From: JBAQMG01 sp049302575
GTDB taxonomy: Bacteria > Bacillota > Desulfitobacteriia > Desulfitobacteriales > Desulfitobacteriaceae
Length of the DNA: 64,000 nucleotides
Direction: 5' to 3'
Assembly: GCA_049302575.1 (NCBI GenBank)
Contig: JBAQMG010000004.1
Location: 22,888 to 86,887, forward strand
The notes under the pieces are model-generated. The model did not search any database. It worked only from the letters and a program-made list of their open reading frames with translations, and was not told the origin of the DNA. The first letter of the stretch is position 1. Each line of letters begins with the position of its first letter. Both the position numbers and the translations under genes were made by a program. Below, one piece after another: positions 1-8,796 of the stretch.

Positions 1-1
1 T

Positions 2-1219
2 ACGGCTTTACTGCACGGTAACTTCACAGCAGATAAAAAGTCAGGCGCGACAACCATTCCCATCTACCAGTCTTCTGCCTTTCGACATGAGACGGCAGAA
101 GAACTTGAGAATATTTTCAGAGGGAGCGAGCCTGGATTTATCTATACCAGACTTAACAATCCAACTATTGAAAGTTTTGAAAGAAGAATGGCTTACTTAG
201 AGAAGGGGGTCGGTGGGGTCGCCTGTGCCTCGGGGATGGCAGCCGTTACCTTAGCAGTCTTGAATATTTTACAAAGCGGCGATGAGATCCTTTGCGGAAG
301 TGGCCTTTTTGGTGGCACCTATTCCTTGTTTGAAGGCTTTAAAACTTTTGGAATTACCACTAAGTATGTTGATAATAATGAAATCTCACATTACGAAGCT
401 GCGATTACCGAGCGGACGCGCATAATTTTCGTGGAAACAATCGGCAATCCCAAGCTGGATGTGGCAGATATTCGAGGCTTAGCTGAATTGGCACATGCCA
501 ATGGGATTCCCCTATTCGTGGACAATACGGTGACGTCCCCATATTTAGTAAGGCCTCTTGAGCTAGGTGCAGATATTGTGATTCACTCTACGTCGAAGTA
601 CATCAATGGCAGCGGCAATTCAATCGGTGGGATCATCCTTGACAGTGGCAAATTCAAGTGGGATTCAGAGAAATACCCAGGGTTAAAAGAATTTAAGAAA
701 TTTGGTAAGTTTACTTACCTCGCCAAATTACGCAAGAGTATCTTTAAAGATTTTGGAGCGTGTATTTCCCCTTTTAATGTCTATCTCACTAGCCTTGGAC
801 TGGAAACCTTGGGGATCAGAATGGAACGTTTGTGTAGTAATGCTTTGGCCCTAGCCAATTCTTTAACAGAAAACAGCAAAGTGAGTTTTGTAAACTATCC
901 GGGCTTAGAGGATAATCACTATTATGAGCTTGCTAAAGCTCAGTTCTCTGGAAAATACGGTGGGATCTTGACGATTAGAGTGGGCTCCAAGGAAAACGCC
1001 TTCAGGGTGATCAATAACCTAAAATATGCTTCGAATCTGGCGAATGTTGGGGATGTCCGAACCCTCGTGATTCACCCTGCTTCGACGATTTACGAAACGA
1101 ATAGCCTTGGAGAAAGAAAAAAAATGGGTGTCTACGAGGACTTAATCAGGATAAGCGTAGGGTTAGAAGATCTAGAAGACATCGTTGGGGATTTCCAGCA
1201 AGCCTTAGCAAGCCTTTGA
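2..1219 (+). CDS. metY: O-acetylhomoserine sulfhydrylase, 5' end missing
   Basis: PLP-dependent enzyme of the Cys/Met metabolism family that would make homocysteine from O-acetylhomoserine and sulfide. The reading frame is open from base 2, so the start lies before the window and 405 residues are visible. Seen: the HGNF and IPIYQSSAF N-terminal segments, the Y-R-NP-T substrate motif, the cofactor lysine in HSTSKYINGSG, and the insertion around GKFTYLAKLRKSIFKDFGA that separates MetY from shorter cystathionine gamma-synthases. It lies 93 bp before the sulfate-reduction genes on the same strand, which fits use of their sulfide. A cystathionine synthase role cannot be fully excluded. Confidence 0.88.
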   Translation, partial: TALLHGNFTADKKSGATTIPIYQSSAFRHETAEELENIFRGSEPGFIYTRLNNPTIESFERRMAYLEKGVGGVACASGMAAVTLAVLNILQSGDEILCGSGLFGGTYSLFEGFKTFGITTKYVDNNEISHYEAAITERTRIIFVETIGNPKLDVADIRGLAELAHANGIPLFVDNTVTSPYLVRPLELGADIVIHSTSKYINGSGNSIGGIILDSGKFKWDSEKYPGLKEFKKFGKFTYLAKLRKSIFKDFGACISPFNVYLTSLGLETLGIRMERLCSNALALANSLTENSKVSFVNYPGLEDNHYYELAKAQFSGKYGGILTIRVGSKENAFRVINNLKYASNLANVGDVRTLVIHPASTIYETNSLGERKKMGVYEDLIRISVGLEDLEDIVGDFQQALASL

Positions 1220-1312
1220 AGACACAAAAGCTTTGAAATTGTCCATTGAAAAGTATAACTAGTACAACTAGAGAAAAAGACCAAACACACGAAAACACAA
1301 AGGGAAAGATGT

Positions 1313-3028
1313 GTGAAGCCAATCATGAACATTAATTTAGACTCAAAGGTCTTAGAAACAGATATTCTGATTATCGGTGGAGGTACGGCGGGCTGCTTTG
1401 CCGCACTAACCATTGCGGAAAATTCTGCTTGCCAAGTCATAATTGCCGAAAAAGCAAATATTAAACGAAGTGGCTGCCTAGCTGCCGGTGTCAACGCCCT
1501 AAATGCTTATATCGTTAAAGGGGAAACGCCGGAAACCTATCTAGATTACGTAAGAAATGATTCTGGAGAGGTGATCAGAGAGGATTTGGTTTATTCAATC
1601 GCCAAACAACTTAATGCGGTAACGAAAAAGGTTGAAACTCTAGGCTTGGTTATTCAAAAAGATGAAAACGGAGCTTACGTTGCTCGGGGCAAGCGAAACA
1701 TAAAAATCAATGGCGAGAATATCAAGCCGCTCCTAGCCACGGCGGTTGAACAACAGGAAAACATTCAGGTGCTTAACAGGGTCAATATCATTGACTATGT
1801 GGTTAAGGATGGTCGGGTGATAGGCGCTTATGGATTTTCTCTTGATAAACATGTATTGTATACGATTCAAGCGAAAGCCGTACTCTGCACAACTGGTGGT
1901 GCGGCAGGCTTATACCGACCCAATAATCCCGGTTTTTCCAGGCATAAAATGTGGTATTCTCCTTTCAACACAGGTGCGGGTTATGCCATGGGAATCAGAG
2001 CTGGAGCGGAAATGACAACCTTTGAAATGCGCTTTATTGCTTTGAGATGCAAAGATACCATCGCCCCAACCGGGACAATCGCCCAAGGGGTACGAGCGCA
2101 GCAGATCAACGGTAAAGGTGAAGCGTACGAAAGTAAGTATGGACTTCCGACAACTCCTAACCGGATGTTTTCCACTGTACAGGAAAATAAAGCAGGCAAG
2201 GGTCCTTGTTATTTGGAAACGAAGGGGATCTCCCAAGAGACAGAGCAAGACCTCTACAAAGCTTATTTAAATATGGCACCTGCTCAGTCCTTGAGCTGGA
2301 TTGAGGGCGGCCTTGGCCCTTCGGCGGAAAATGTAGAGATTGAAGGAACAGAACCCTATATTGTTGGTGGACATACAGCCAGTGGTTACTGGGTAGATAC
2401 AAAACGAGTCACGACGTTAGAGGGACTCTTTGCAGCCGGCGATGTGGCAGGAGGCAGCCCGCAAAAATTTGTGACTGGGTGTTTTGCCGAAGGCGAGATA
2501 GCCGCTTTTTCAGCACTGTCGTATATTGAGGGGAAAGAGCACGTTGTGCCTGAACACGCTCAAATGCTCGAAAAGCTCCATGAAGTTCAGCAATTTATAA
2601 ATAGCGATGCCAATGACGCCAATTTATATTCGATCGAAGAAATTGAAGAAGCAATGCAGAAGGTCATGGATGTTTATGCCGGAGGAATTTCTTCAGACTA
2701 TGTAGTAAATTCCAGTAAGCTTGCTATCGCTAAACAACGAATTAATGGTCTGTTAGATATGAGCAAATCTTTGAAAGCCAAGGATTTACATGAGTTGAAA
2801 CTTATCTATGAGGTAATTGATCGTTTGTATGTTTGTCAGACTGTCATTGAGCATTTGCTGGCCCGCAAAGAAACAAGATGGCACTGTTTCCAAGAGAATG
2901 CGGACTATCCGGAGAAAGATGATCAAAACTACTTCAAATATGTTAATTCGCGCTTTCGAAATGGAGAGTTTGAGATTATCTTGCGAGATATTGTTAAAAA
3001 GGATGAAATATATGAGCATCAAAATTAG
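1313..3028 (+). CDS. aprA: Adenylylsulfate reductase alpha subunit-like flavoprotein
   Basis: FAD protein of the fumarate reductase/AprA family, 571 residues, expected to reduce APS to sulfite and AMP with its AprB-like partner. Seen: N-terminal dinucleotide fold IIGGGTAGCFAA (about residues 19-31), RSGCLAAG, HTASGYWVD, and GLFAAGDVAGGSPQKF near the C-terminal third, all typical of AprA. Placement directly ahead of aprB-like, cysD and cysN and behind metY suggests sulfate assimilation, since the ATP sulfurylase here is CysDN rather than the dissimilatory Sat. The GTG at 1313 is used; ATG at 1325 is an alternative start. The end overlaps aprB-like by 17 bp. Confidence 0.82.
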   Translation: MKPIMNINLDSKVLETDILIIGGGTAGCFAALTIAENSACQVIIAEKANIKRSGCLAAGVNALNAYIVKGETPETYLDYVRNDSGEVIREDLVYSIAKQLNAVTKKVETLGLVIQKDENGAYVARGKRNIKINGENIKPLLATAVEQQENIQVLNRVNIIDYVVKDGRVIGAYGFSLDKHVLYTIQAKAVLCTTGGAAGLYRPNNPGFSRHKMWYSPFNTGAGYAMGIRAGAEMTTFEMRFIALRCKDTIAPTGTIAQGVRAQQINGKGEAYESKYGLPTTPNRMFSTVQENKAGKGPCYLETKGISQETEQDLYKAYLNMAPAQSLSWIEGGLGPSAENVEIEGTEPYIVGGHTASGYWVDTKRVTTLEGLFAAGDVAGGSPQKFVTGCFAEGEIAAFSALSYIEGKEHVVPEHAQMLEKLHEVQQFINSDANDANLYSIEEIEEAMQKVMDVYAGGISSDYVVNSSKLAIAKQRINGLLDMSKSLKAKDLHELKLIYEVIDRLYVCQTVIEHLLARKETRWHCFQENADYPEKDDQNYFKYVNSRFRNGEFEIILRDIVKKDEIYEHQN

Positions 3029-3326
3029 TCAGCAAACTTGCATGGGCTGTGGTAAATGTTTAGACGTCTGTCCCGGTGATTTGATACAGAGAGATGAGGC
3101 GGGAAAATCGTATCTCAAGTATCCACAAGACTGCTGGGGGTGTACCTCCTGCCTGAAAGAATGTGCAAGTGGCGCGATTAAGTACTATCTTGGAGCAGAT
3201 ATTGGCGGCCTGGGCGGCTACTTGTATACCCAAAAAGACAAAGACCGTTTGCATTGGTATATTCGCAAGGCTGATGGAGAACAAGTTAAGGTAACAATCA
3301 ATCCAAAAGAAGCAAACCAATATTAA
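3012..3326 (+). CDS. aprB: Adenylylsulfate reductase beta subunit-like ferredoxin
   Basis: Small two-[4Fe-4S] ferredoxin of 104 residues, the electron-donating partner of the preceding flavoprotein. Two cysteine clusters are visible: CMGCGKCLDVCPGD at the N-terminus and CWGCTSCLKEC from about residue 36. Dissimilatory AprB proteins are longer (about 150 residues) with an extra C-terminal tail that is mostly lacking here, as in the short assimilatory-type versions. The frame is open further upstream, but ATG at 3012 with AAAAAGG upstream gives a protein starting just before the first cluster; the coding region overlaps the aprA-like 3' end. Confidence 0.8.
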   Translation: MSIKISQQTCMGCGKCLDVCPGDLIQRDEAGKSYLKYPQDCWGCTSCLKECASGAIKYYLGADIGGLGGYLYTQKDKDRLHWYIRKADGEQVKVTINPKEANQY

Positions 3327-3360
3327 TAAGAATGTAAACCAGTACTAATGTTGAAGGAAT

Positions 3361-4176
3361 TTGGGGGCGACTTTTATGGAACATTTAGATGGGTTGGAAG
3401 CTCAAAGTATTTATATCTTAAGGGAAGCCTATAAAAAGTTTGGTAAGCTAGGTATGCTCTGGTCCATTGGTAAAGATTCTACAGTCATGCTCTGGTTAGC
3501 CAAGAAAGCATTTTTTGGACATTGTCCGTTTCCTTTGATCCATGTGGATACGAATTATAAGATACCACAAATGATTGAATACCGGGATAAGATTGCTAAG
3601 GAATATGAGCTGGACCTGATTGTGCATAAAAACGTGGAAGCTCTGGAAAATGGAATGGGGCCAGAACAGGGCAGGTTGGTATGTTGCAAGGCCTTAAAAA
3701 CGGATGGACTGCAGCAGGTGGTAACGAACTATGAATTCGAAGGGCTTATTTTAGGAATTCGCAGGGATGAAGAGGGTTCTCGTTCCAAGGAAAGGGTTTT
3801 TAGCGAAAGAAACCGAGAATCAGAATGGGATTATACCAATCAGGCGCCAGAACTCTGGGATCAGTTTAAAACAGATTTTCCCAAAGGGAATCATATTCGG
3901 GTTCATCCTATTCTGCACTGGAATGAAATAGATATCTGGGCCTATATTGAGCGTGAAAACATCCCCATTATTGACCTGTATTTCACAAAGGAAGGCAAGA
4001 GGTATAGGAGCCTCGGCTGTGCACCCTGTACTGGTCAAATCGAATCAGAGGCTTCAACGATTAAAGAAATCATCGAAGAATTAAACAATACTCAAGTAAG
4101 CGAACGAGCCGGACGGGCCCAAGACCAAGAGGATGCTTACGCTATGCAAAAGCTTCGTAAAGACGGATACATGTGA
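3361..4176 (+). CDS. cysD: Sulfate adenylyltransferase subunit 2
   Basis: ATP sulfurylase catalytic subunit of the GTP-coupled CysDN type, which forms APS from ATP and sulfate. Seen: the PP-loop SIGKDSTVM near residue 36, LIHVDTNYKIPQM, GIRRDEEGSRSKERVFS, and the C-terminal ERAGRAQDQ, all aligning with enteric CysD. It lacks the insert between the ENIPIIDLY and SLGC segments, giving 271 residues against about 300 in enterics. The start at 3361 with M-G-A-T-F is kept, although ATG at 3376 would give MEHLDGLEAQ, closer to the family. A repeat-rich spacer separates it from cysN. Confidence 0.9.
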   Translation: MGATFMEHLDGLEAQSIYILREAYKKFGKLGMLWSIGKDSTVMLWLAKKAFFGHCPFPLIHVDTNYKIPQMIEYRDKIAKEYELDLIVHKNVEALENGMGPEQGRLVCCKALKTDGLQQVVTNYEFEGLILGIRRDEEGSRSKERVFSERNRESEWDYTNQAPELWDQFKTDFPKGNHIRVHPILHWNEIDIWAYIERENIPIIDLYFTKEGKRYRSLGCAPCTGQIESEASTIKEIIEELNNTQVSERAGRAQDQEDAYAMQKLRKDGYM

Positions 4177-4522
4177 GTTCGAGGCACGAGGCACGATGAT
4201 CGAGGCTTGAGGCTTGAGGCTTGGGGCTTGAGGCTTCATTCACTATACATTATTGTAAATTATGTTGCACGATGCACGATAAGAAATACGCAGGTTCGAG
4301 GCAAAATCAGGGGTCGAAACAGAGGTTGGTAGTCAGAGGTCAGGCTAAGGTAAGTAGTTCGAGTTGCGAAATAAGAGGTCGGATTTGAGTATGTAGTGCG
4401 AGCTGCGATGCGCGATGCGCATAACGCGAAGTTCGTGGTGTGATGCATGAGGTATGATTCACTGCGGGGTCCGACCTCGGACCTCGGACACCGAAATAAG
4501 GGGCAGAAGGAGATTAGAGTAT
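4177..4522. repeat. Low-complexity intergenic repeat tract
   Basis: The 346-bp gap between cysD and cysN is built of short imperfect tandem words: GAGGCTTGAGGCTT repeats at about 4199-4238, CGATGCGCGATGCGC near 4406-4420, GTTGCACGATGCACGA near 4264-4280, and GACCTCGGACCTCGGACA near 4472-4491. No convincing coding content is present. Related words occur at 28858-28962, 31781-31798 and 60556-60660, each beside a gene end. The ribosome binding site of cysN follows immediately. I infer a dispersed non-coding repeat family; its origin is unknown. Confidence 0.7.
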
Positions 4523-6250
4523 ATGGGAGATTCGAGAGAAAAGCTTAGGATTGTTGTTGTGGGACATGTTGATCATGGTAAATCAACGGTTATTGGCAGG
4601 CTACTTTATGATACCAAAGCATTGCCCGAAGGTGCGATAGATCGAGTTAAGAGGATTTCAAAGGAAAAGGGTAAACCTTTTGAATATGCCTATTTGCTCG
4701 ATGCTTTTGAAGAAGAACAAAAACAAGGGATTACGATCGATATTACCCAATTGCAATTTCAAACAGCCAAGAGAGACTATGTGATCATTGATGCCCCAGG
4801 ACATAAGGAATTCCTTAAAAATATGGTATCAGGGGCAGCCAATGCTGAGGCAGCTCTACTTGTCATTGATGCCAATGAGGGTATCCAGGAGCAGTCTAGG
4901 AGACACGGCTATATACTTTCCTTGCTGGGAATTCAAAAAATCTATGTTATTGTTAACAAAATGGATTTGATAGATTATTCAGAAGGAAAATTTGAGATCA
5001 TCCGCCAAGAAATGAATGAATTTCTCAGTAATCTTAATGTTCATCCTTTAAAATATATTCCGATCTCCGCGTTTTATGGAGAAAATATGACCTCTTCTTC
5101 GGCTAAAATGACTTGGTACAAAGGGGAAGCCGTCCTTCAAGCGCTAGATCTTTTTAAAAAGGATAAAGGGCTGGAAGATAAGCCTTTAAGATTTCCCATC
5201 CAGGATGTTTACAAGTTTGACAATCGGAGGATTATTGCGGGAAGAATTGAGTCGGGGAGTTTAAAGGCTGGAGATGAAATTCTCATCAATCCTGGTAACA
5301 AGACAACAAGGGTTAAAGCTATTGAATACTGGCAGGAAAAGAATAAGACTGATATAGTTAGTGCTGGTATGTCAGTAGGGATAACGTTAGAAGATGAGTT
5401 TTTCAATAAACGAGGGGAATTCATTTCCCATCTAAGTGATCCTCCAAAAACAGGAAATGTTTTCAGAGCAAATCTTTTCTGGTTAGGCAAAAAGGCTATG
5501 ACCCGAGATAAAAAATATAAGCTTAAACTGGTTACTCAGGAAGTAGAATGTGAAATTGCTTCAATTAATCGGGTCATTGATGCGACAACTTTGGAAACCT
5601 TAGTAAATGCCACGGAAATTAAAATGAACGATGTCGCGGAAGTAACGTTAAGAATCAAAGAAACAATCAGCTTTGATGAGTTCAAGAGTAATCAGATTAC
5701 TGGACGCTTTGTAATTGTCGATGAATATGACGTCACTGGCGGGGGTATTATTTCAGGTGTAGAAAAAAGTAATCGTTTGGTCAGCAGATTTATTGCTGGT
5801 GATCTTGAAATGGTGGCCGAATGCTTTGATGATTATTACTTCATGGTATCTGAGGGTACTTTTAAGAGAATTAGCCGAAAGCCTCAGATCTTTAATCTAG
5901 GAGATCAAATACCTGTGGAGGGTGAAACCTATCAATATCCAGTAAACTTGGATATTTTAGATTTATACAGTAAACAGGTTGTAAAAGTCAGAGCTACCAA
6001 AATCCTCGAGATTGTAACGGATCAAGAATACAGATATGAAAACTTCACAATCATTACAACCAAGGGTTTTTTAGTAAAAATAAGCTCTGAACAAGATTAT
6101 AACGAATTTGTCCGGGATTTCGAGGAGCAAGGAGCGCCTGGTGGAGGACTTTCTGAAGACTTTCTTAATCGATGGCTTGATGTTATGGCCAATAAGAGGA
6201 TAAAGTTTAAGGAGAATCAAATGGCAGATGGTCTGGAGTATTATATTTGA
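4523..6250 (+). CDS. cysN: Sulfate adenylyltransferase subunit 1, GTPase
   Basis: EF-Tu-like GTPase subunit of ATP sulfurylase, 575 residues from the chosen start. G motifs are visible: G1 VVGHVDHGKST, G3 DAPGHKEF, G4 NKMDL. The start at 4523 is chosen because AGAAGGAGA lies just upstream and MGDSREKLRIVVVGHVDHGK begins at the expected distance from the G domain; the in-frame ATG at 4454 lies inside the repeat tract. The protein is about 100 residues longer than stand-alone enteric CysN, with a C-terminal extension (after roughly residue 440) that contains no APS kinase P-loop. Confidence 0.87.
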   Translation: MGDSREKLRIVVVGHVDHGKSTVIGRLLYDTKALPEGAIDRVKRISKEKGKPFEYAYLLDAFEEEQKQGITIDITQLQFQTAKRDYVIIDAPGHKEFLKNMVSGAANAEAALLVIDANEGIQEQSRRHGYILSLLGIQKIYVIVNKMDLIDYSEGKFEIIRQEMNEFLSNLNVHPLKYIPISAFYGENMTSSSAKMTWYKGEAVLQALDLFKKDKGLEDKPLRFPIQDVYKFDNRRIIAGRIESGSLKAGDEILINPGNKTTRVKAIEYWQEKNKTDIVSAGMSVGITLEDEFFNKRGEFISHLSDPPKTGNVFRANLFWLGKKAMTRDKKYKLKLVTQEVECEIASINRVIDATTLETLVNATEIKMNDVAEVTLRIKETISFDEFKSNQITGRFVIVDEYDVTGGGIISGVEKSNRLVSRFIAGDLEMVAECFDDYYFMVSEGTFKRISRKPQIFNLGDQIPVEGETYQYPVNLDILDLYSKQVVKVRATKILEIVTDQEYRYENFTIITTKGFLVKISSEQDYNEFVRDFEEQGAPGGGLSEDFLNRWLDVMANKRIKFKENQMADGLEYYI

Positions 6251-6304
6251 CTTAGTTGGTTTCCCACCAAACGACAAAAGGGGAATGTCTCTCCAGGTCT
6301 AAGA

Positions 6305-6730
6305 ACAATGAAACTTAGACGCTACATCATGGGGTGGGTGAACTACTTTAAATTAGCGGATATGAAGACGGTGCTCTTAGAAACAGACCAATGGATGAGA
6401 AGACGCAGCCGCATGATCTTCTGGAAACAATGGAAACAATGGAAACAATGGAAACAATGGAAACGAGTGAGAACAAGGCATAAAATGCTTAAATCACTGG
6501 AAATCCATGAGCAGAAAGCATGGGAATACGCAAACACAAGAAAGAGCTACTGGAGAACATCCAATAGCCCTATCCTATCCAATAGCCCTATCCTATCCAA
6601 ATTCCTAACTAACAATGTTATTAAGGGACGTGGATGCCTGTTCTTTTCAGAATATTATCGGCAAGTTACTGCGTGATCTGAGGAACCGACGTATACCGAA
6701 CGGTACGTACGGTGGTATTAGAGGTCGATC
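6305..6730 (+). mobile_element. 3' fragment of a group II intron
   Basis: Remnant containing the C-terminal part of an intron-encoded maturase (6308-6676) followed by a typical domain V at about 6683-6716: a 34-nt hairpin with arms built around CCGACGTATACC and GGTACGTACGGTGG. Sequence just after this, GTATTAGAGGTCG, also resembles the start of domain VI, but the reading frame of a higB-like toxin begins at the same place. The RNA domains I-III and most of the reverse transcriptase are missing, so the element cannot be autonomous. The right boundary is uncertain (6716-6732). Confidence 0.75.
6308..6676 (+). pseudogene. Group II intron maturase C-terminal fragment
   Basis: 122 codons matching the thumb/X and endonuclease end of group II intron reverse transcriptases: GWVNYFKLADMK, MRRRSRM, KAWEYANTRKSYWR, and a terminal EYYRQV. 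Normal proteins are above 400 residues, so the palm and fingers are absent. Two internal tandem expansions are present: a 9-bp unit TGGAAACAA repeated four times (6422-6457) encoding KQWKQWKQWKQWK where one KQWK is usual, and an 18-bp unit repeated twice (6561-6596) encoding a doubled SPILSN. Both keep the frame. It is non-functional as a maturase. Confidence 0.8.
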
Positions 6731-6987
6731 TTTTGCAAGAGTTCGGCCTCTATCTCGGTTATCCCTATATTAAAAAAGCAGAAGGCTAATATAATAAATT
6801 ATGGGAACCTCGTATCAAACAGAGCACAAACGTTTTTAGGATTTTCTATTTTAGTTACCATCAAGGCAAATTCATCTTACTTCATGGTATTCGAAAGACT
6901 TCGAAGAAAACTCCTAAAACAGATTTAGATATATCATTAAAACGAATGACCAATTACCTTAAAGGATGTGAGCAAAGTGAATCATGA
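6715..6987 (+). pseudogene. higB: HigB/RelE-type toxin remnant
   Basis: Translated in one frame, 6715-6987 gives a HigB (phage Gp49-like) toxin: VDLLQEFGLYLGYPYIKK, then an in-frame TAA at 6787-6789, then NKLWEPRIKQSTNVFRIFYF and KFILLHGIRKTSKKTP, ending at TGA 6985. Family members read straight through the position of the stop (EGYNKLWELRIK-like). The first residues are missing because the group II intron fragment abuts directly. It overlaps the antitoxin remnant by 11 bp, the normal arrangement of toxin-first higBA pairs. Inactivated by truncation and nonsense mutation. Confidence 0.75.
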
Positions 6988-7245
6988 TGAAGTCAAAAAA
7001 CAATTACTTCAAACCATGAAGTTCAAAAAGAATATGAAGATTTCCAAGTCCTCTATGAGATTAAACACGAAATTATCAGACTTCGATTGGAACAGGGGTT
7101 AAGCCAAAAAGAACTGGCTGATAAGATTAATACAAAACAATCTGCAATTTCACGCTTAGAAAGTGGCGAATATAATCCTAGTATAGAACTATTAGCTAAG
7201 GTAGCCAATGCACTCGGCAAAGAACTGCAAATCAGCTTTCAATAA
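6977..7245 (+). pseudogene. higA: HigA/XRE-type antitoxin, frameshifted
   Basis: A GTG at 6977 behind AAAGGATG opens MNHDEVKKQLLQT; the frame then has to shift near 7014-7018 to continue as EVQKEYEDFQVLYEIK and an XRE helix-turn-helix (LSQKELADKINTKQSAISRL, ESGEYNPSIELLAKVANALG) ending at TAA 7243. The shifted frame has no good start of its own before the helix-turn-helix. Length and domain position match HigA-type antitoxins that follow HigB. Likely a pseudogene, although programmed or internal initiation cannot be excluded from sequence alone. Confidence 0.7.
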
Positions 7246-7276
7246 ACAGTGGCTTATAAAGACCCACTGTTTTTTC
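7246..7276 (+). terminator. Rho-independent terminator after higA remnant
   Basis: Seven-base arms ACAGTGG (7246-7252) and CCACTGT (7264-7270) enclose an 11-nt loop and are followed by a run of six T. It begins directly at the antitoxin stop codon and isolates the decayed pair from the two-component genes downstream. Confidence 0.8.
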
Positions 7277-7405
7277 TTGCAAGAGTTATTTCGCCTAATG
7301 TTCCGCGTATTTCCGACGCGCCATATTACATTCATATTAAAGTTGCGTGATGGATATAATTGTGATGTAATAATCTAAAGTTCGTGCTGAATAAGGGGGA
7401 GCGGA

Positions 7406-8761
7406 ATGCGGCGGATTTTAGTTGCAGATGATGAGGTCAACATGCGTTGGGTTTTGGAAAGAGCTTTAACCAAAGTAGGCTATGAAGTAGAAACAGTAGA
7501 GGATGGTCAGTTTGCAGTTGAACACGCTTTGTTGGAACGTCCTGATCTTGTACTGCTAGATTTAAAAATGCCTAGGCTTGATGGGTTAGGGGCACTGCGG
7601 GAATTAAAGATTCATTTTCCGGATTTAGTTGTAATCATTTTGACTGCACATGGCACGACGGATAACGCTGTCGAAGCTATGAAAGCCGGTGCATATGATT
7701 ATCTTATCAAACCTTTTAATATCGATGAACTATTGTTGACTGTGGCTAAGGCTTTAGAAGTAAATAATTTACGCCAACAAGTAGACTATCTCAAAGGGCA
7801 AGATCAGGCCAATTCCAGTTGGGAGAATGTAATTGGAACTAGTACAGTAATGCATTCGGTTTATGAGTTGATCAAGCGCGTGGCCCCGACAGCGGCCACG
7901 GTACTATTACAGGGGGAGTCTGGTACAGGAAAAGAATTGGTTGCTCATGCCATTTATGCACAGAGTCCTCGACGGGATGGGCCGTTTATCCGGGTAAATT
8001 GTGCTGCTTTACCTGAGAATCTATTGGAAAGCGAATTGTTTGGTCATGAAAAGGGGGCTTTTACCGGAGCTCATGAACGCAAAGCGGGACGGTTTGAACT
8101 GGCAGATGGCGGGACACTATTTCTCGATGAAATTGGAGAAATGTCTTTGTCAGTGCAGGCTAAACTGTTACGTGTTCTGCAGGAACGTAGTTTTGAACGG
8201 GTAGGCGGAGTGAAGACGCTCAAGGTGGATGTTCGGTTTATTACAGCAACCAACCGGGATTTGCTTTTGGAGACCAAGGAAGGTCGTTTTCGGGAAGACC
8301 TTTATTATCGGCTTAATGTCTTTCCTATAATAGTTCCGCCCCTTCGGGAACGGAGTGAGGATATTCCGCTTCTTGCGACTAACTTTATGCAAAAGTATAA
8401 TGTCGAGGGCAGGACTAAACGGCTTTCAAAGGAGGTTATAAACCGACTGTGTGAATATGAATGGCCAGGTAATGTACGCGAACTGCAGAATGTTCTGGAG
8501 CGGATGGCAATCATCTCACCTAGCTGGGAGGTAGGTCTAGATTCACTGCCAGACTTTATTGTTGCCAGACAAAAAAAAGAGGGAGAAATTCCTTTTCGGT
8601 TACCCAAAGGGGGAATCTCCCTTGAAGAAGTCGAAAAATCCTTTCTTCAACAGGCCTTGGAACAAACCAGCGGTAACCAAAGTCAAGCAGCCCGTCTTCT
8701 TGGTTTGTCACGTTATTCTTTCCTTTACCGTTTAGATAAGCATGAAATCAGTCATCATTAA
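7406..8761 (+). CDS. NtrC-family sigma-54 response regulator
   Basis: 451 residues in the order receiver (1-120; acidic pair DDE at 8-10, phosphoacceptor D52 in LLDLKMP), AAA+ sigma-54 activator (about 145-375; Walker A GESGTGKE, GAFTGA loop in HEKGAFTGAHERKA), and a Fis-type helix-turn-helix at the end (GNQSQAARLLGLSRYSFLYR). It activates sigma-54 RNA polymerase when phosphorylated, presumably by the kinase gene that follows 35 bp later. The start is supported by GGGGGAG eight bases upstream. I found no -24/-12 promoter in front of the next operon, so its targets are not evident here. Confidence 0.9.
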   Translation: MRRILVADDEVNMRWVLERALTKVGYEVETVEDGQFAVEHALLERPDLVLLDLKMPRLDGLGALRELKIHFPDLVVIILTAHGTTDNAVEAMKAGAYDYLIKPFNIDELLLTVAKALEVNNLRQQVDYLKGQDQANSSWENVIGTSTVMHSVYELIKRVAPTAATVLLQGESGTGKELVAHAIYAQSPRRDGPFIRVNCAALPENLLESELFGHEKGAFTGAHERKAGRFELADGGTLFLDEIGEMSLSVQAKLLRVLQERSFERVGGVKTLKVDVRFITATNRDLLLETKEGRFREDLYYRLNVFPIIVPPLRERSEDIPLLATNFMQKYNVEGRTKRLSKEVINRLCEYEWPGNVRELQNVLERMAIISPSWEVGLDSLPDFIVARQKKEGEIPFRLPKGGISLEEVEKSFLQQALEQTSGNQSQAARLLGLSRYSFLYRLDKHEISHH

Positions 8762-8796
8762 CCATGGCTCAATAGAATATGAGAGGAACGACGGAG

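Noticed and set aside
4454..4522. Longer N-terminus for CysN starting at ATG 4454
   Set aside because: The added residues are Arg-rich, come from the repeat tract and lack a ribosome binding site; ATG 4523 has one.
6421..6470. A CRISPR-like or minisatellite array in the 9-bp repeats
   Set aside because: The units are contiguous without spacers and encode part of a recognisable maturase motif; this is slippage in a pseudogene.
6717..6765. A complete group II intron domain VI and 3' end at about 6762
   Set aside because: The palindromic look of AGAGGTC...GGCCTCT fits, but the same bases encode well-conserved HigB residues, so a full domain VI cannot be claimed.
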